DNA of 64,000 nt from an uncultured Corynebacterium sp. (GTDB taxonomy: Bacteria; Actinomycetota; Actinomycetes; Mycobacteriales; Mycobacteriaceae): assembly GCF_946221155.1 (NCBI RefSeq), contig NZ_CAMIAN010000004.1, positions 27,900 through 91,899 on the forward strand, given 5' to 3'. How positions within the stretch are numbered: the first letter of the stretch is position 1; each line of letters starts with the position of its first letter. The position numbers and the translations under genes are program-made. The notes below the pieces were generated by a model, which searched no databases, was not told the origin of the DNA, and was given only the letters and a program-made list of their open reading frames with translations. Shown here piece after piece: positions 7,297-15,578 of this stretch.

Positions 7297-9723
7297 ATGG
7301 CAAAATTCCTGTATCGAGTAGGCCGCTCCGCCTACTTCCACAAGTGGCGCTTCCTCGCCGTCTGGCTGATCGTGCTGATCGGCGTGGGCACCGCCTCCGC
7401 ACTGTTAACCAAACCAACCTCGCAGTCCTTCACCATCCCCGGCCTGGAGTCCATCGAGACCCAGGACAGGATCAAGGAAGAATTCCCCAACGGCGAAGAC
7501 GCTGACCAGCTAGAGGCAGCCAAGGGCAAGCTCGTGATCCAAGCCCCTGAAGGTCAGACTCTTGCCAAGGGCGAGGCTGCACAATCGACCGAAGACATCC
7601 TTCAGGCGCTGCAAAAGCTCGATTTCCTGAAGGACAAGGAAAAGCTCGTCTCCCCCGTACTGGCCAGCGAAAGCATGCACCAGCAGATGGCTCCGGTGAA
7701 GCAAAAGCAGGGCATGCCAAAGGAGCAGATCGACTCTGACATCGCAGCGCTCAGCCCACTGAGCCCCGACCAGCGCACGGGCTCCATCGAGGTCTCCTTT
7801 GACGCGGAGACCGCCGCTGACGTCCCAGCTGCCGACGTGCAGAAGTTCGAGGAAACCGTCAAGGAAAACAAGGGCAACCTCAAGGTCGGTTGGAGCGGCA
7901 ACGCATTCCAGCAGCCAGAGATGAGCATGGCCTCCGAAGCCATCGGCCTGGCCGTCGCCGCCATCGTTCTGATCGTCACCTTCGGCAGCCTCGTGGCTGC
8001 AGGCCTGCCACTGCTCTCCGCGGTGATCGGCGTGGGCACCGGCATCGGCATCGTCATGGCCGCCACCTCCGTCACGGACAGCATCAACTCCATGACCCCC
8101 ACCCTGGCCTCCATGATCGGCCTGGCCGTGGGCATCGACTATGCGCTCTTCATCCTCTCCCGCTTCCGCAACGAGCTGGTCGCCCATGTGGATGGTCAGG
8201 ATCTGGAACCGAAGGAACTACACCAAAAACTCAAAACGATTCCCGTCAAGGAACGCGCCCACCTGGCCGGCCTCGCAGTCGGCAAGGCTGGTTCCGCCGT
8301 TGTGTTTGCCGGCCTTACAGTACTAATTGCACTGGCAGCACTATCCATCATCAACATTCCGTTCCTCACCGCTATGGCTTTGGCCGCTGCCGGCACCGTG
8401 GCCATTGCCGTGATCGTCGCAATCACTCTTCTGCCCGCCATCATGGGTCTCATTGGCACGAAGGTCTTCGCAGGACGCGCGCCTTTCGTCAAGGCTCCGG
8501 ACCCAGAGAACGAGAAGCCGACCATGGGGCTGAAGTGGGTGCGCATCATCCGCAAGAAGCCCGCCCTGTGGTTGGTAGGCGCGGCAGTGTTGTTGATTCT
8601 GCTGGCCATCCCCGCAATGAACCTGCGTCTGGCCATGCCCTCCGATGGTTCTATGGCCAAGGGCACCCCCAACCGCGTCGCCTACGAAATGACGGAGGAG
8701 GGCTTCGGAGCTGGTCGCAATGCCCCGATGGTAGCCCTCGTCGAATACCCAGACCTCAATGAAAAGGAAAAGGCCGCTGCCACCCAGCAGGCCGTCGCCG
8801 CCCTCCAAGACACCGAAGGAGTGGAAAATGCTCAGGTTGTGCAGACCAACGGCGATCCGCACAACCCGGCCGACCTGGGTACCGCCGCCCAGGTGATGAT
8901 CACTCCGTCCTACGGTGCAACAGATGCCCGCGCGGCCGATGTTCTGGAGCAGATGCGCGGCCACGAGGCTGACTTTGCGGAAAAGACCGGGGCAACCTAT
9001 GCCATCACCGGCGTCACCCCGATGTACGAGGACATTTCACAGCGCCTGTCGGACGTCCTCATCCCCTACATCGCCATCGTCCTCGTGTTGGCTTTCATCC
9101 TGCTGATGGTCGTCTTCCGTTCCATCTGGGTGCCACTGATCGCGGCACTGGGCTTCGGCCTGTCGGTGGCTGCCACGTTCGGCGTCACCGTCGCACTGTG
9201 GCAGGAAGGCTTCGGCGGCATTATCGACGACCCGCAGCCCATCATCTCCTTCCTGCCCATCATGCTGATCGGTATTGTCTTTGGCCTAGCAATGGACTAC
9301 CAGGTCTTCCTGGTTACCCGCATGCGCGAAGGCTGGGCGCACGGCAAGACCGCCGGCAACGCCACCGCCAACGGCTTCAAGCATGGCGCGCGCGTGGTCA
9401 CTGCAGCCGCGCTCATCATGATTTCGGTCTTCGCTGCCTTTATGATGGCCGACGAGCCGTTTATTAAGGTGATGGGCTTTGCCCTGGCCGCCGCCGTATT
9501 TTTTGATGCCTTCATCGTCCGCATGACCTTTATTCCAGCAACGATGTTCCTTCTCGGCGAACGGGCGTGGAAGTTCCCCAAGTGGCTGGCAAAGATCGTC
9601 CCCGCCGTCGATGTCGAGGGTGAGAGCCTGGTGGGATTGAATGCCGACGGCAGTCGAGATTCGGAGGCTCCCCCAGCGGAAGCTTCGGCACGCCCGCTGA
9701 AGTCGCAGCAAAGTGAGAAGTAA
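7297..9723 (+). CDS. MMPL-family (RND superfamily) membrane transporter
   Basis: The 808-residue protein has a first membrane helix near residue 20, a large extracytoplasmic loop, five helices, a second loop and a final helix bundle, which is the duplicated RND plan. The proton-relay Asp-Tyr pairs are present in both halves: GLAVGIDYALFILSRFR and GLAMDYQVFLVTRMREG. MMPL proteins export lipids such as trehalose monomycolate, or hydrophobic drugs. Linkage to a TetR gene and an operator suggests an inducible exporter more than a housekeeping mycolate flippase. Start ATG 7297 lies just after the operator; an upstream in-frame TTG at 7261 falls inside the operator and is unlikely. Confidence 0.9.
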   Translation: MAKFLYRVGRSAYFHKWRFLAVWLIVLIGVGTASALLTKPTSQSFTIPGLESIETQDRIKEEFPNGEDADQLEAAKGKLVIQAPEGQTLAKGEAAQSTEDILQALQKLDFLKDKEKLVSPVLASESMHQQMAPVKQKQGMPKEQIDSDIAALSPLSPDQRTGSIEVSFDAETAADVPAADVQKFEETVKENKGNLKVGWSGNAFQQPEMSMASEAIGLAVAAIVLIVTFGSLVAAGLPLLSAVIGVGTGIGIVMAATSVTDSINSMTPTLASMIGLAVGIDYALFILSRFRNELVAHVDGQDLEPKELHQKLKTIPVKERAHLAGLAVGKAGSAVVFAGLTVLIALAALSIINIPFLTAMALAAAGTVAIAVIVAITLLPAIMGLIGTKVFAGRAPFVKAPDPENEKPTMGLKWVRIIRKKPALWLVGAAVLLILLAIPAMNLRLAMPSDGSMAKGTPNRVAYEMTEEGFGAGRNAPMVALVEYPDLNEKEKAAATQQAVAALQDTEGVENAQVVQTNGDPHNPADLGTAAQVMITPSYGATDARAADVLEQMRGHEADFAEKTGATYAITGVTPMYEDISQRLSDVLIPYIAIVLVLAFILLMVVFRSIWVPLIAALGFGLSVAATFGVTVALWQEGFGGIIDDPQPIISFLPIMLIGIVFGLAMDYQVFLVTRMREGWAHGKTAGNATANGFKHGARVVTAAALIMISVFAAFMMADEPFIKVMGFALAAAVFFDAFIVRMTFIPATMFLLGERAWKFPKWLAKIVPAVDVEGESLVGLNADGSRDSEAPPAEASARPLKSQQSEK

Positions 9724-9733
9724 GGGCTGCGAG

Positions 9734-10396
9734 ATGAGCCGCCACAACGGAAACCAACCGGAGAAGAATGCGCTCGGCCTGCGGGATCGCAAGAAGGCGG
9801 AAACTCGCAGGCGCATTGCCCATGCCACCGTTGAGCTGTTGGTGAATGAAGGTGCAGAGAATACGACAATTGCTCGCATAGCAGAAAAGGCCGAGGTTTC
9901 CGCGCGCACTTTTCACAACTATTTCCCTCATCGTGAAGCGGCGTTGTTGTTCATCCTTAATCAGTTCATTGATGAAATGATTTGTATGATAAATGCTGCC
10001 AAGCCAGGACAACGCTTAATTGTGGTAGCAGAGAGTATCGCCGTGAACTTTTATAGTCGCCCGGCAGAGAATCCGAACAGCATCGCAACGCTGTCTCGCC
10101 TCGCCGACCACCTTCACGGTATTCCTCCGCAAATCAGAAAGGAGCTCTTCGCGGACGGTGATCGCTCCTTCAGCAACGGAATGGAGTTCTTCTCCCCGCT
10201 TGTACAGGCATTCCAGCAGTACAGCGAAAGAGAAGGACGGGAACTAAGTACTGCGAATGCGCTACTACTCATCAATACGGTTCTTTTTGCCCCAAGCATT
10301 TTCATGGAACTTAACAAGGCCGGAAACTCCACTACCGAAGAGGACATTAGAAATGCCTTTCATTTGCTAGCAGGAGGACTTTCGAAGCTCGGATAG
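9734..10396 (+). CDS. TetR-family transcriptional regulator, probable regulator of the MMPL gene
   Basis: This protein has 220 residues. The N-terminal helix-turn-helix is clear (TTIARIAEKAEVSARTFHNYF, near residues 45-65); the rest is the variable ligand-binding domain. It starts 10 nt after the transporter stop with AAGGG upstream, so the two form an operon. By position it is the best candidate to bind the 13-bp inverted repeat at 7246-7289. The ligand cannot be predicted. Confidence 0.88.
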   Translation: MSRHNGNQPEKNALGLRDRKKAETRRRIAHATVELLVNEGAENTTIARIAEKAEVSARTFHNYFPHREAALLFILNQFIDEMICMINAAKPGQRLIVVAESIAVNFYSRPAENPNSIATLSRLADHLHGIPPQIRKELFADGDRSFSNGMEFFSPLVQAFQQYSEREGRELSTANALLLINTVLFAPSIFMELNKAGNSTTEEDIRNAFHLLAGGLSKLG

Positions 10397-10397
10397 C

Positions 10398-10446
10398 CCT
10401 GGGAAAAAGATTTTAGATATCTCACTATTTCCCAGGCAAGACTCTT
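10398..10446. terminator. Inverted repeat after the MMPL-tetR operon
   Basis: CCTGGGAAA (10398-10406) and TTTCCCAGG (10438-10446) form a perfect 9-bp stem with a 31-nt AT-rich loop right after the stop codon. It is probably a terminator for the operon, although no T-run follows. Confidence 0.5.
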
Positions 10447-10514
10447 TGAAATTGTTTTTCAAATCCGCCCGTCGTAAATATCAGACCTGCTACACTATCC
10501 TGCATTCAACCCTT

Positions 10515-10528
10515 TCCTGCACACAGGA
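10515..10528. promoter_or_regulatory. Short palindrome upstream of the second tetR gene
   Basis: TCCTG (10515-10519) and CAGGA (10524-10528) form a symmetric site about 37 nt before the ATG at 10565. It lies in the expected place for an autoregulatory operator, but it is short and could be chance. Confidence 0.3.
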
Positions 10529-10564
10529 CATAACGGGCAAAATGAAAGGTGTTCCCCCACTCTC

Positions 10565-11257
10565 ATGTCGACCAGCGCGACCATCCCCGAGCCCTCCGCG
10601 TCCCGACGCGAACAGAAGAAGGCCGAAACGAAGCAGAATCTCATCGATTCAGCCATTGAGCTGTTCATGGGTTACGGCCCCGAGGCTGCGACAGTCCACG
10701 CCATCACCAAGCGAGCTGGAGTATCCACCCGCACCTTTCACAACTACTTCGAGCGCCGCGACGACGTATTCGCCCACTACTTGCACGAGGTCTTTGAACA
10801 CTTCGCCCACCGGGTCCGCGCCATCGCGGCGGTCCACCCCACCGGCCGCATCGTGGACATCATGCGCGATGCAATGTGGATCTACTGCTTCCCGCCCCAT
10901 GATGAGCAAGTAGATTCCGGCGCAACCGAGCTGGTGGACCCGACCACACCGGACATCCGCAAGTTCAAACCTCTGCTCGTAATGTTGGAGAACCCACAGG
11001 ATAAGGGTAGCGCTGAGCACCTGGATGTGGATCTACCTACTCTCACGGCTCCCGGAACCAAGGCGCTGTGCGATGTTGATCCCGACCTCTCCCCCTTCAA
11101 GGCATTCCTGCTGCTAGACGTTTCCTTCAGCATCGCCATGCGCGCCATGGAGGCAGCGGTGGACGAGAACCTTTCAGGGGGTCTCAGCCCCCAAGAGCTC
11201 TATAACCAGGCATTCGACATGCTAGCCCGCGTGGATCGCACCGAGGACGAAGAGTAG
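10565..11257 (+). CDS. TetR-family transcriptional regulator
   Basis: The protein has 230 residues with a basic N-terminus (SRREQKKAETKQNLIDSAIELF) and a TetR helix-turn-helix ending GVSTRTFHNYFERRDDVFAHY. The DNA-binding part closely resembles that of the TetR gene just upstream (both end TRTFHNYF or ARTFHNYF), so the two are probably related regulators. A Shine-Dalgarno-like AAAGGTG precedes the ATG. It has its own upstream region of 168 nt and no enzyme gene directly coupled to it, so its target is open: itself, the MMPL gene, or the PnuC-like gene downstream. Confidence 0.87.
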   Translation: MSTSATIPEPSASRREQKKAETKQNLIDSAIELFMGYGPEAATVHAITKRAGVSTRTFHNYFERRDDVFAHYLHEVFEHFAHRVRAIAAVHPTGRIVDIMRDAMWIYCFPPHDEQVDSGATELVDPTTPDIRKFKPLLVMLENPQDKGSAEHLDVDLPTLTAPGTKALCDVDPDLSPFKAFLLLDVSFSIAMRAMEAAVDENLSGGLSPQELYNQAFDMLARVDRTEDEE

Positions 11258-11311
11258 CCGCCCCACCAAGAACCAAACCCGGTTTTCCTCACTGACCCTC
11301 GATAGGGGAAG

Positions 11312-12058
11312 ATGGTCATTGTGGAATCAGAGGGAATCTTTACAACACTTCTCAACGCAACGCTGATCATCGGCGGCTACCCGATCCTCTGGCGCGAAAT
11401 CATCGGCAATCTCTTTGGTTTGGCCTCCGCCGTCGGCGGAATGAAACGCGTGGTGTGGGCTTGGCCCGTGGGAATCGTCGGCAACATGTTGCTGTTCACG
11501 GTGTTCCTGGGCGGGCTCTTCCACACTCCGCAGGATCTGGACCTCTACGGCCAGGCGGGGCGCCAGGTGATGTTCCTCATCGTTTCTCTGTATGGCTGGT
11601 ATCAGTGGAATCGCGCCCGCACGGCCGGCATGCGCGAGCCTGAAAACACCGACCCCTCCCGCTCCATCGTCAGCGAGCCCGCCGCCGATAGCGCCGCAGT
11701 GCAGCCCAGCTGGGCCAGCACCAAAGAGCGCCTCGGCATGCTCGTCTTCGCTGTGATCGGCACAGTCGTCTTCGCCCTCATCTTCGACGCCCTTGGATCC
11801 TGGGGGCCGTGGGCGGACGCGTGGATCTTCACCGGCTCCATCCTGGCTACCTTCGGCATGGCGCGCGGCTGGACGGAGTTCTGGCTGATCTGGATCGGCG
11901 TGGATATCGTCGGCGTACCCCTCCTACTCGCCGCCGGCTACTATCCCTCTGCCGTGCTTTACCTGGTCTACGGTGCGTTCGTGCTGTGGGGATTCTTCGT
12001 GTGGCTGCGGGTGCAACGCTCTAACCCCACCGGCGCCGCGAGCGCCGCCAGCCGCTAA
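11312..12058 (+). CDS. pnuC: PnuC-like nicotinamide riboside transporter
   Basis: The 248-residue membrane protein matches the NMN/nicotinamide riboside transporter family. WREIIGNLFGLASAVGG followed by VWAWPVGIVGNMLLF is the family signature, and the C-terminal part (GWTEFWLIWIGVDIVGVPLLL) is also typical. About seven hydrophobic segments are visible, with a charged loop around residues 105-140. PnuC facilitates diffusion of vitamin B3 ribosides, which are trapped by phosphorylation inside. No NAD-salvage gene is adjacent. ATG 11312 has AGGGG only 3 nt upstream, so GTG 11321 is a reasonable alternative start. Confidence 0.82.
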   Translation: MVIVESEGIFTTLLNATLIIGGYPILWREIIGNLFGLASAVGGMKRVVWAWPVGIVGNMLLFTVFLGGLFHTPQDLDLYGQAGRQVMFLIVSLYGWYQWNRARTAGMREPENTDPSRSIVSEPAADSAAVQPSWASTKERLGMLVFAVIGTVVFALIFDALGSWGPWADAWIFTGSILATFGMARGWTEFWLIWIGVDIVGVPLLLAAGYYPSAVLYLVYGAFVLWGFFVWLRVQRSNPTGAASAASR

Positions 12059-12061
12059 CGT

Positions 12062-13141
12062 TTACCCCAGTAGCGCCCGCCATCTATCCACATCCACTTC
12101 ATCTGCGGAGGCCGGCTCAAACTGCGCGTTATGATCCTTGTGCTCCAGCACGGCGCGAACTCCCTCGATGAAGTTCGGCCCCCGGCGAAGCTCACCACCG
12201 ACCTTGAATTCCATATCCAGCGCCTCGCGCAGCGTTGCGCTCTCCGCGCGGCGGAAAAGCTCCACTGTGGCCACGAGGCTCTCCGGGTTCGCCCCTTTCA
12301 GGGAATCAGTCACCTTGGTTAGAAACTGCGCCAACTCGGCGTCCGAAACAGAACCCTTATCCCGGACGATCCGGGCTTCGATGTCTGTCCAAGCACCTTC
12401 GGCGAAGGTTCGCTCGATCCACTCCGCGTGCTGCTGCAGCATAGAGGTAGGCTCCTCCAGCTCCTGCGGGTTCAGTGCGTTGGATCTCAGCGCCTCCGGA
12501 AGGTTGCCCGAGTGCAGGGCTGATTCGAATGCATGCACATCCGCCACCAGGTTCGTGGCCAGGCCGGTGTACAGCATGTCTGCAGGGCTTAGGCGCCACC
12601 CCGTGGTGGCGATAAATAGGCCCACTGCGGGCGAGCAATCCAAGTGCGTCAGTCGGTAGGACATTCCTACGTCGGGGACGAACCCAATCGCGGCCTCCGG
12701 CATCGCCCCCAATGTGCGCGGAGTGACTACGCGGTGCGAGCCATGCATGGAAATGCCCATGCCCCCGCCCATGACGATGCCTTCCAGCAGAGCAATAACA
12801 GGCTTGTTTACCTGCGACAGGCGTTCGTTAAGGTCGTACTCTTCTTCAAAGAAAGAGTCCCCGAAGCGGTACATGCGCTTCATGTCTCGCATCCGCACAT
12901 AGCGCACATCCCCACCCGCGCAGAAGGCACGGTCGGAGGACGACTTGATCACGATGAACTGGATCCAGTCATCCGCGTCCCACTTGTCGACCGCCTCGCG
13001 GATCAGGCGGATCATCTCCAGATTTAAGGAATTCAGAGCCTTGGGGCGGTTCAGCTCAATCACCCCGACGTGACCTGCGACGACGGTGGTTACCTCCGCC
13101 TCCGGATCGTACGTCGGCTGCTTCCTTCTTTTGTCTGTCAT
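12062..13141 (-). CDS. Enoyl-CoA hydratase/isomerase family protein, probably 3-hydroxyisobutyryl-CoA hydrolase
   Basis: The 359-residue protein belongs to the crotonase superfamily. GHVGVIELNRPKALNSL, the oxyanion-hole element AFCAGGDVR and the second element GIVMGGGMGISMHG are clear. PEAAIGFVPDVGMSYRLTHL and the extra C-terminal 100 residues match the longer HIBYL-CoA hydrolase branch (ECH_2) better than a simple enoyl-CoA hydratase of about 260 residues. The hydrolase acts in valine degradation. The assignment to substrate is by family resemblance only. It is convergent with the PnuC gene (3 nt apart) and has no operon partner. Confidence 0.85.
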   Translation of the reverse strand: MTDKRRKQPTYDPEAEVTTVVAGHVGVIELNRPKALNSLNLEMIRLIREAVDKWDADDWIQFIVIKSSSDRAFCAGGDVRYVRMRDMKRMYRFGDSFFEEEYDLNERLSQVNKPVIALLEGIVMGGGMGISMHGSHRVVTPRTLGAMPEAAIGFVPDVGMSYRLTHLDCSPAVGLFIATTGWRLSPADMLYTGLATNLVADVHAFESALHSGNLPEALRSNALNPQELEEPTSMLQQHAEWIERTFAEGAWTDIEARIVRDKGSVSDAELAQFLTKVTDSLKGANPESLVATVELFRRAESATLREALDMEFKVGGELRRGPNFIEGVRAVLEHKDHNAQFEPASADEVDVDRWRALLG

Positions 13142-13195
13142 GTCACCATAATTACAGGAACGGCAAGGAAGTGCAGCCTAATTTAAATCTAAGGT

Positions 13196-14176
13196 CTACT
13201 TAGACTTCTTATCCTTCTTGGACTTCTTGTTCTTCTTCTTTTTGTCGCCCTTTTTCTTTTTGGACGCCGCAGAACCCTTGCCCTCAGACTTCGACTCCTT
13301 CTTGGAGCGCCCCTCGGACTTGGCCTCCTGGGCCTGCTTGGCTTCTTCAGCCTGTTTCTTCAGCAGGTCCTTTTCCAGCAACTTCGCCACATCAGGGACG
13401 TAGCGGAACTGGGTGCGCGGCGGGCGTTCGTAGGTGGATTCGGATGCCGGACGCTCCGGAATCTTCGGCACGCTCTTTTCCACGTATTCCCACGGGATCG
13501 TGTTCAGCAGGTGGTTGATCACGTTGATGCGGGAGCGCTTCTTGTCCTCGGACTCCACGGTGTACCACGGAGCAGACGGGATGTCGGTGTGCACGAACAT
13601 CTCATCCTTCGCGCGGGAGTAATCTTCCCAGCGAGTGATGGACTGCAGATCCATCGGGGACAGCTTCCACTGGCGCAGCGGGTCGGACTGGCGGGACTGG
13701 AAGCGGCGGATCTGCTCTTCATCGGACACAGAGAACCAGTACTTGCGCAGGATGATTCCATCCTCAACCAGAAGTCGCTCGAAGATCGGAGCCTGGTGCA
13801 GGAAGCGTCGATATTCCTGGGTGGTGCAGAAGCCCATCACGCGCTCCACTCCGGCGCGGTTGTACCAGGAGCGGTCGAAGATAACGATCTCTCCCGCGGT
13901 GGGTAGCTTCTCAATGTAGCGCTGGAAGTACCACTGGCCCTTCTCGCGCGAGCTGGGTGCCGGCAGCGCCTCAATGCGGCAGACGCGCGGACTGAGGTAC
14001 TGGGTGATGCGCTTGATCGCGGACCCCTTGCCCGCCGCATCGCGCCCCTCCATCACGATGACGATGCGAGCACCGGTTTCCACCACCCACTGCTGCATTT
14101 CAACGAGTTCAGCTTGGAGCCTTTTGAGCTCCTTTTCGTAGGCCTGTTTGTCCAGCTTGGGAAGTCTATCGCTCAT
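13196..14176 (-). CDS. ppk2: Polyphosphate kinase 2 (PPK2) with polylysine C-terminal tail
   Basis: PPK2 enzymes transfer phosphate between polyphosphate and nucleoside diphosphates. The 326-residue product shows the Walker A EGRDAAGKGSAIKR (Lys 50), PSSREKGQWYFQRY, the Walker B-like EIVIFDRSWYNR (Asp 101) and the lid region. The catalytic part ends near residue 255. The remaining residues, especially the last 45, are Lys, Ser and Glu with runs of four lysines, an unusual basic tail. The polyA-rich coding strand of this tail contains a near-match (TTTTTCTTTTTGGACGCC on the plus strand) to the window-wide repeat. ATG at 14176. Confidence 0.93.
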   Translation of the reverse strand: MSDRLPKLDKQAYEKELKRLQAELVEMQQWVVETGARIVIVMEGRDAAGKGSAIKRITQYLSPRVCRIEALPAPSSREKGQWYFQRYIEKLPTAGEIVIFDRSWYNRAGVERVMGFCTTQEYRRFLHQAPIFERLLVEDGIILRKYWFSVSDEEQIRRFQSRQSDPLRQWKLSPMDLQSITRWEDYSRAKDEMFVHTDIPSAPWYTVESEDKKRSRINVINHLLNTIPWEYVEKSVPKIPERPASESTYERPPRTQFRYVPDVAKLLEKDLLKKQAEEAKQAQEAKSEGRSKKESKSEGKGSAASKKKKGDKKKKNKKSKKDKKSK

Positions 14177-14286
14177 TGTTCCAAGTCTAGTTCTTCGCAG
14201 GCCGAACGCCTAATAGTTTCTCAGCTATTGAACTTCAGTGAGCCTGGGCGAGAGTAACCCCACAGGTGATGGAATAATTAGCCTTT

Positions 14287-15558
14287 ATGCAGACAACGGA
14301 AGCCGCTTCGACACGATTGGAAAACTTCAGGCACCTCAAGATCAGCCTCCCGGTTAAGGTCGCGCTGAGTGTGCTTCTAGTGCTTTCCGTCCTGCCGAAG
14401 ATCTTTAACACTCGCGGCTTCCACTACAACCTGGATCTGGATGTCTACAGGGTGGGAGCCCAGCGCGTGCTGGACGGCCAGGAGCTCTACAGCGGCCACT
14501 TCCACATCATCGGTGATACGTACTTGCCGTTTACTTATCCCCCTATTTCGGCGCTACTGTTTACTCCCCTGGCGGTGATGCCCTACCACCTGGCCGCCAT
14601 TGTGCTTGTCTGCGCCACGGTAGCCGTCACGTGGTGGGTTCTCGCCCATACTGTGCACTCCGCAGCGCGCCTGGATCGTTCCTCCGCAGGCTGGGTAGCG
14701 GTGGTGCTCACCGCGGTGCTGATCCACTTGAGCCCCATTCACACCACTCTGGCCTATGGTCAGATCAACGTTCTCCTGATGGGCATGGTCTTCGTCGATG
14801 CGCTTGTTGTGCCGCGTCGCTATCGCGGTCTGCTCACGGGCGCTGCGGTTGCTATCAAATTGACGCCCGCAGTCTTCGGCCTGTGGTTCCTTCTGCGTAA
14901 GGACTGGGGTTCCATCCTGCGCATGGGTGCGGGCACGGTCGGCACTACAGCTCTAGCGTGGCTAATCTTGCCGCGGGATTCCTTGGAGTATTGGACACAC
15001 ACGCTGCGAGAAACCGGACGTATCGGCAACCACGAATACGCTCTGAACCAGAGCATTAACGGTCTGCTGTACCGTTTCGGCCTGCGGACGGATGACTCTT
15101 CCAGCTTGTTGTGGGTACTGCTGGTGTGCGTTTCGCTGGCAGTCATCGCCTTCATCATGATCAAGCTTATGCAGGTACAGGCGCCAATCGTCGCGCTGTG
15201 TATCAATTCCCTGTTTGCACTGCTGGCCAGCCCGGTCTCCTGGAACCACCACTGGTCGTGGGCTCCGGTGCTGCTAGTGGCTCTAGCCTGCTACGCGATT
15301 GCTAACCCCACTTCCCCGTTGGCCTCTCCGCGCTGGCTATGGGTTTCCCTGGTTGTCCTGGGATTCGCCGCCTTCGCCTTCGAGCCCACCGCTTTCGTCC
15401 CCTTCCAAGAACAGCGCGAGCTTGAGTGGAATGCCTGGCAGGCACTACTGGGCAACTCCTACCTGTGGTGGACCATCCTGGCCCTGCTGGTGATGGCGAT
15501 TCGGCTAGCGCTTTACCGCGACAAAACTCCCGCCTCTGGGGCGAGCTCTGCCGCTTAA
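14287..15558 (+). CDS. GT87-type polyprenyl-phosphate-dependent mannosyltransferase (GT-C fold)
   Basis: The 423-residue polytopic protein has about ten hydrophobic helices. The first extracellular loop carries the acidic LDLDVYRVGAQRVLDG and the motif LPFTYPPISALLF, which are typical of the GT87 mannosyltransferases of mycobacteria and corynebacteria that use polyprenyl-phospho-mannose on the outer membrane face. These enzymes build lipomannan, lipoarabinomannan or PIM glycans. Which linkage this one makes cannot be read from the sequence. It is transcribed divergently from ppk2 and ends at a small convergent hairpin (15558-15573). Confidence 0.85.
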   Translation: MQTTEAASTRLENFRHLKISLPVKVALSVLLVLSVLPKIFNTRGFHYNLDLDVYRVGAQRVLDGQELYSGHFHIIGDTYLPFTYPPISALLFTPLAVMPYHLAAIVLVCATVAVTWWVLAHTVHSAARLDRSSAGWVAVVLTAVLIHLSPIHTTLAYGQINVLLMGMVFVDALVVPRRYRGLLTGAAVAIKLTPAVFGLWFLLRKDWGSILRMGAGTVGTTALAWLILPRDSLEYWTHTLRETGRIGNHEYALNQSINGLLYRFGLRTDDSSSLLWVLLVCVSLAVIAFIMIKLMQVQAPIVALCINSLFALLASPVSWNHHWSWAPVLLVALACYAIANPTSPLASPRWLWVSLVVLGFAAFAFEPTAFVPFQEQRELEWNAWQALLGNSYLWWTILALLVMAIRLALYRDKTPASGASSAA

Positions 15559-15573
15559 GGGGCTTTAACCCCT
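15558..15573. terminator. Small hairpin between convergent GT87 and sdaA genes
   Basis: AGGGG (15558-15562) pairs with CCCCT (15569-15573) around CTTTAA, between two converging stop codons. The stem is short and the call is weak. Confidence 0.35.
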
Positions 15574-15578
15574 CACTC

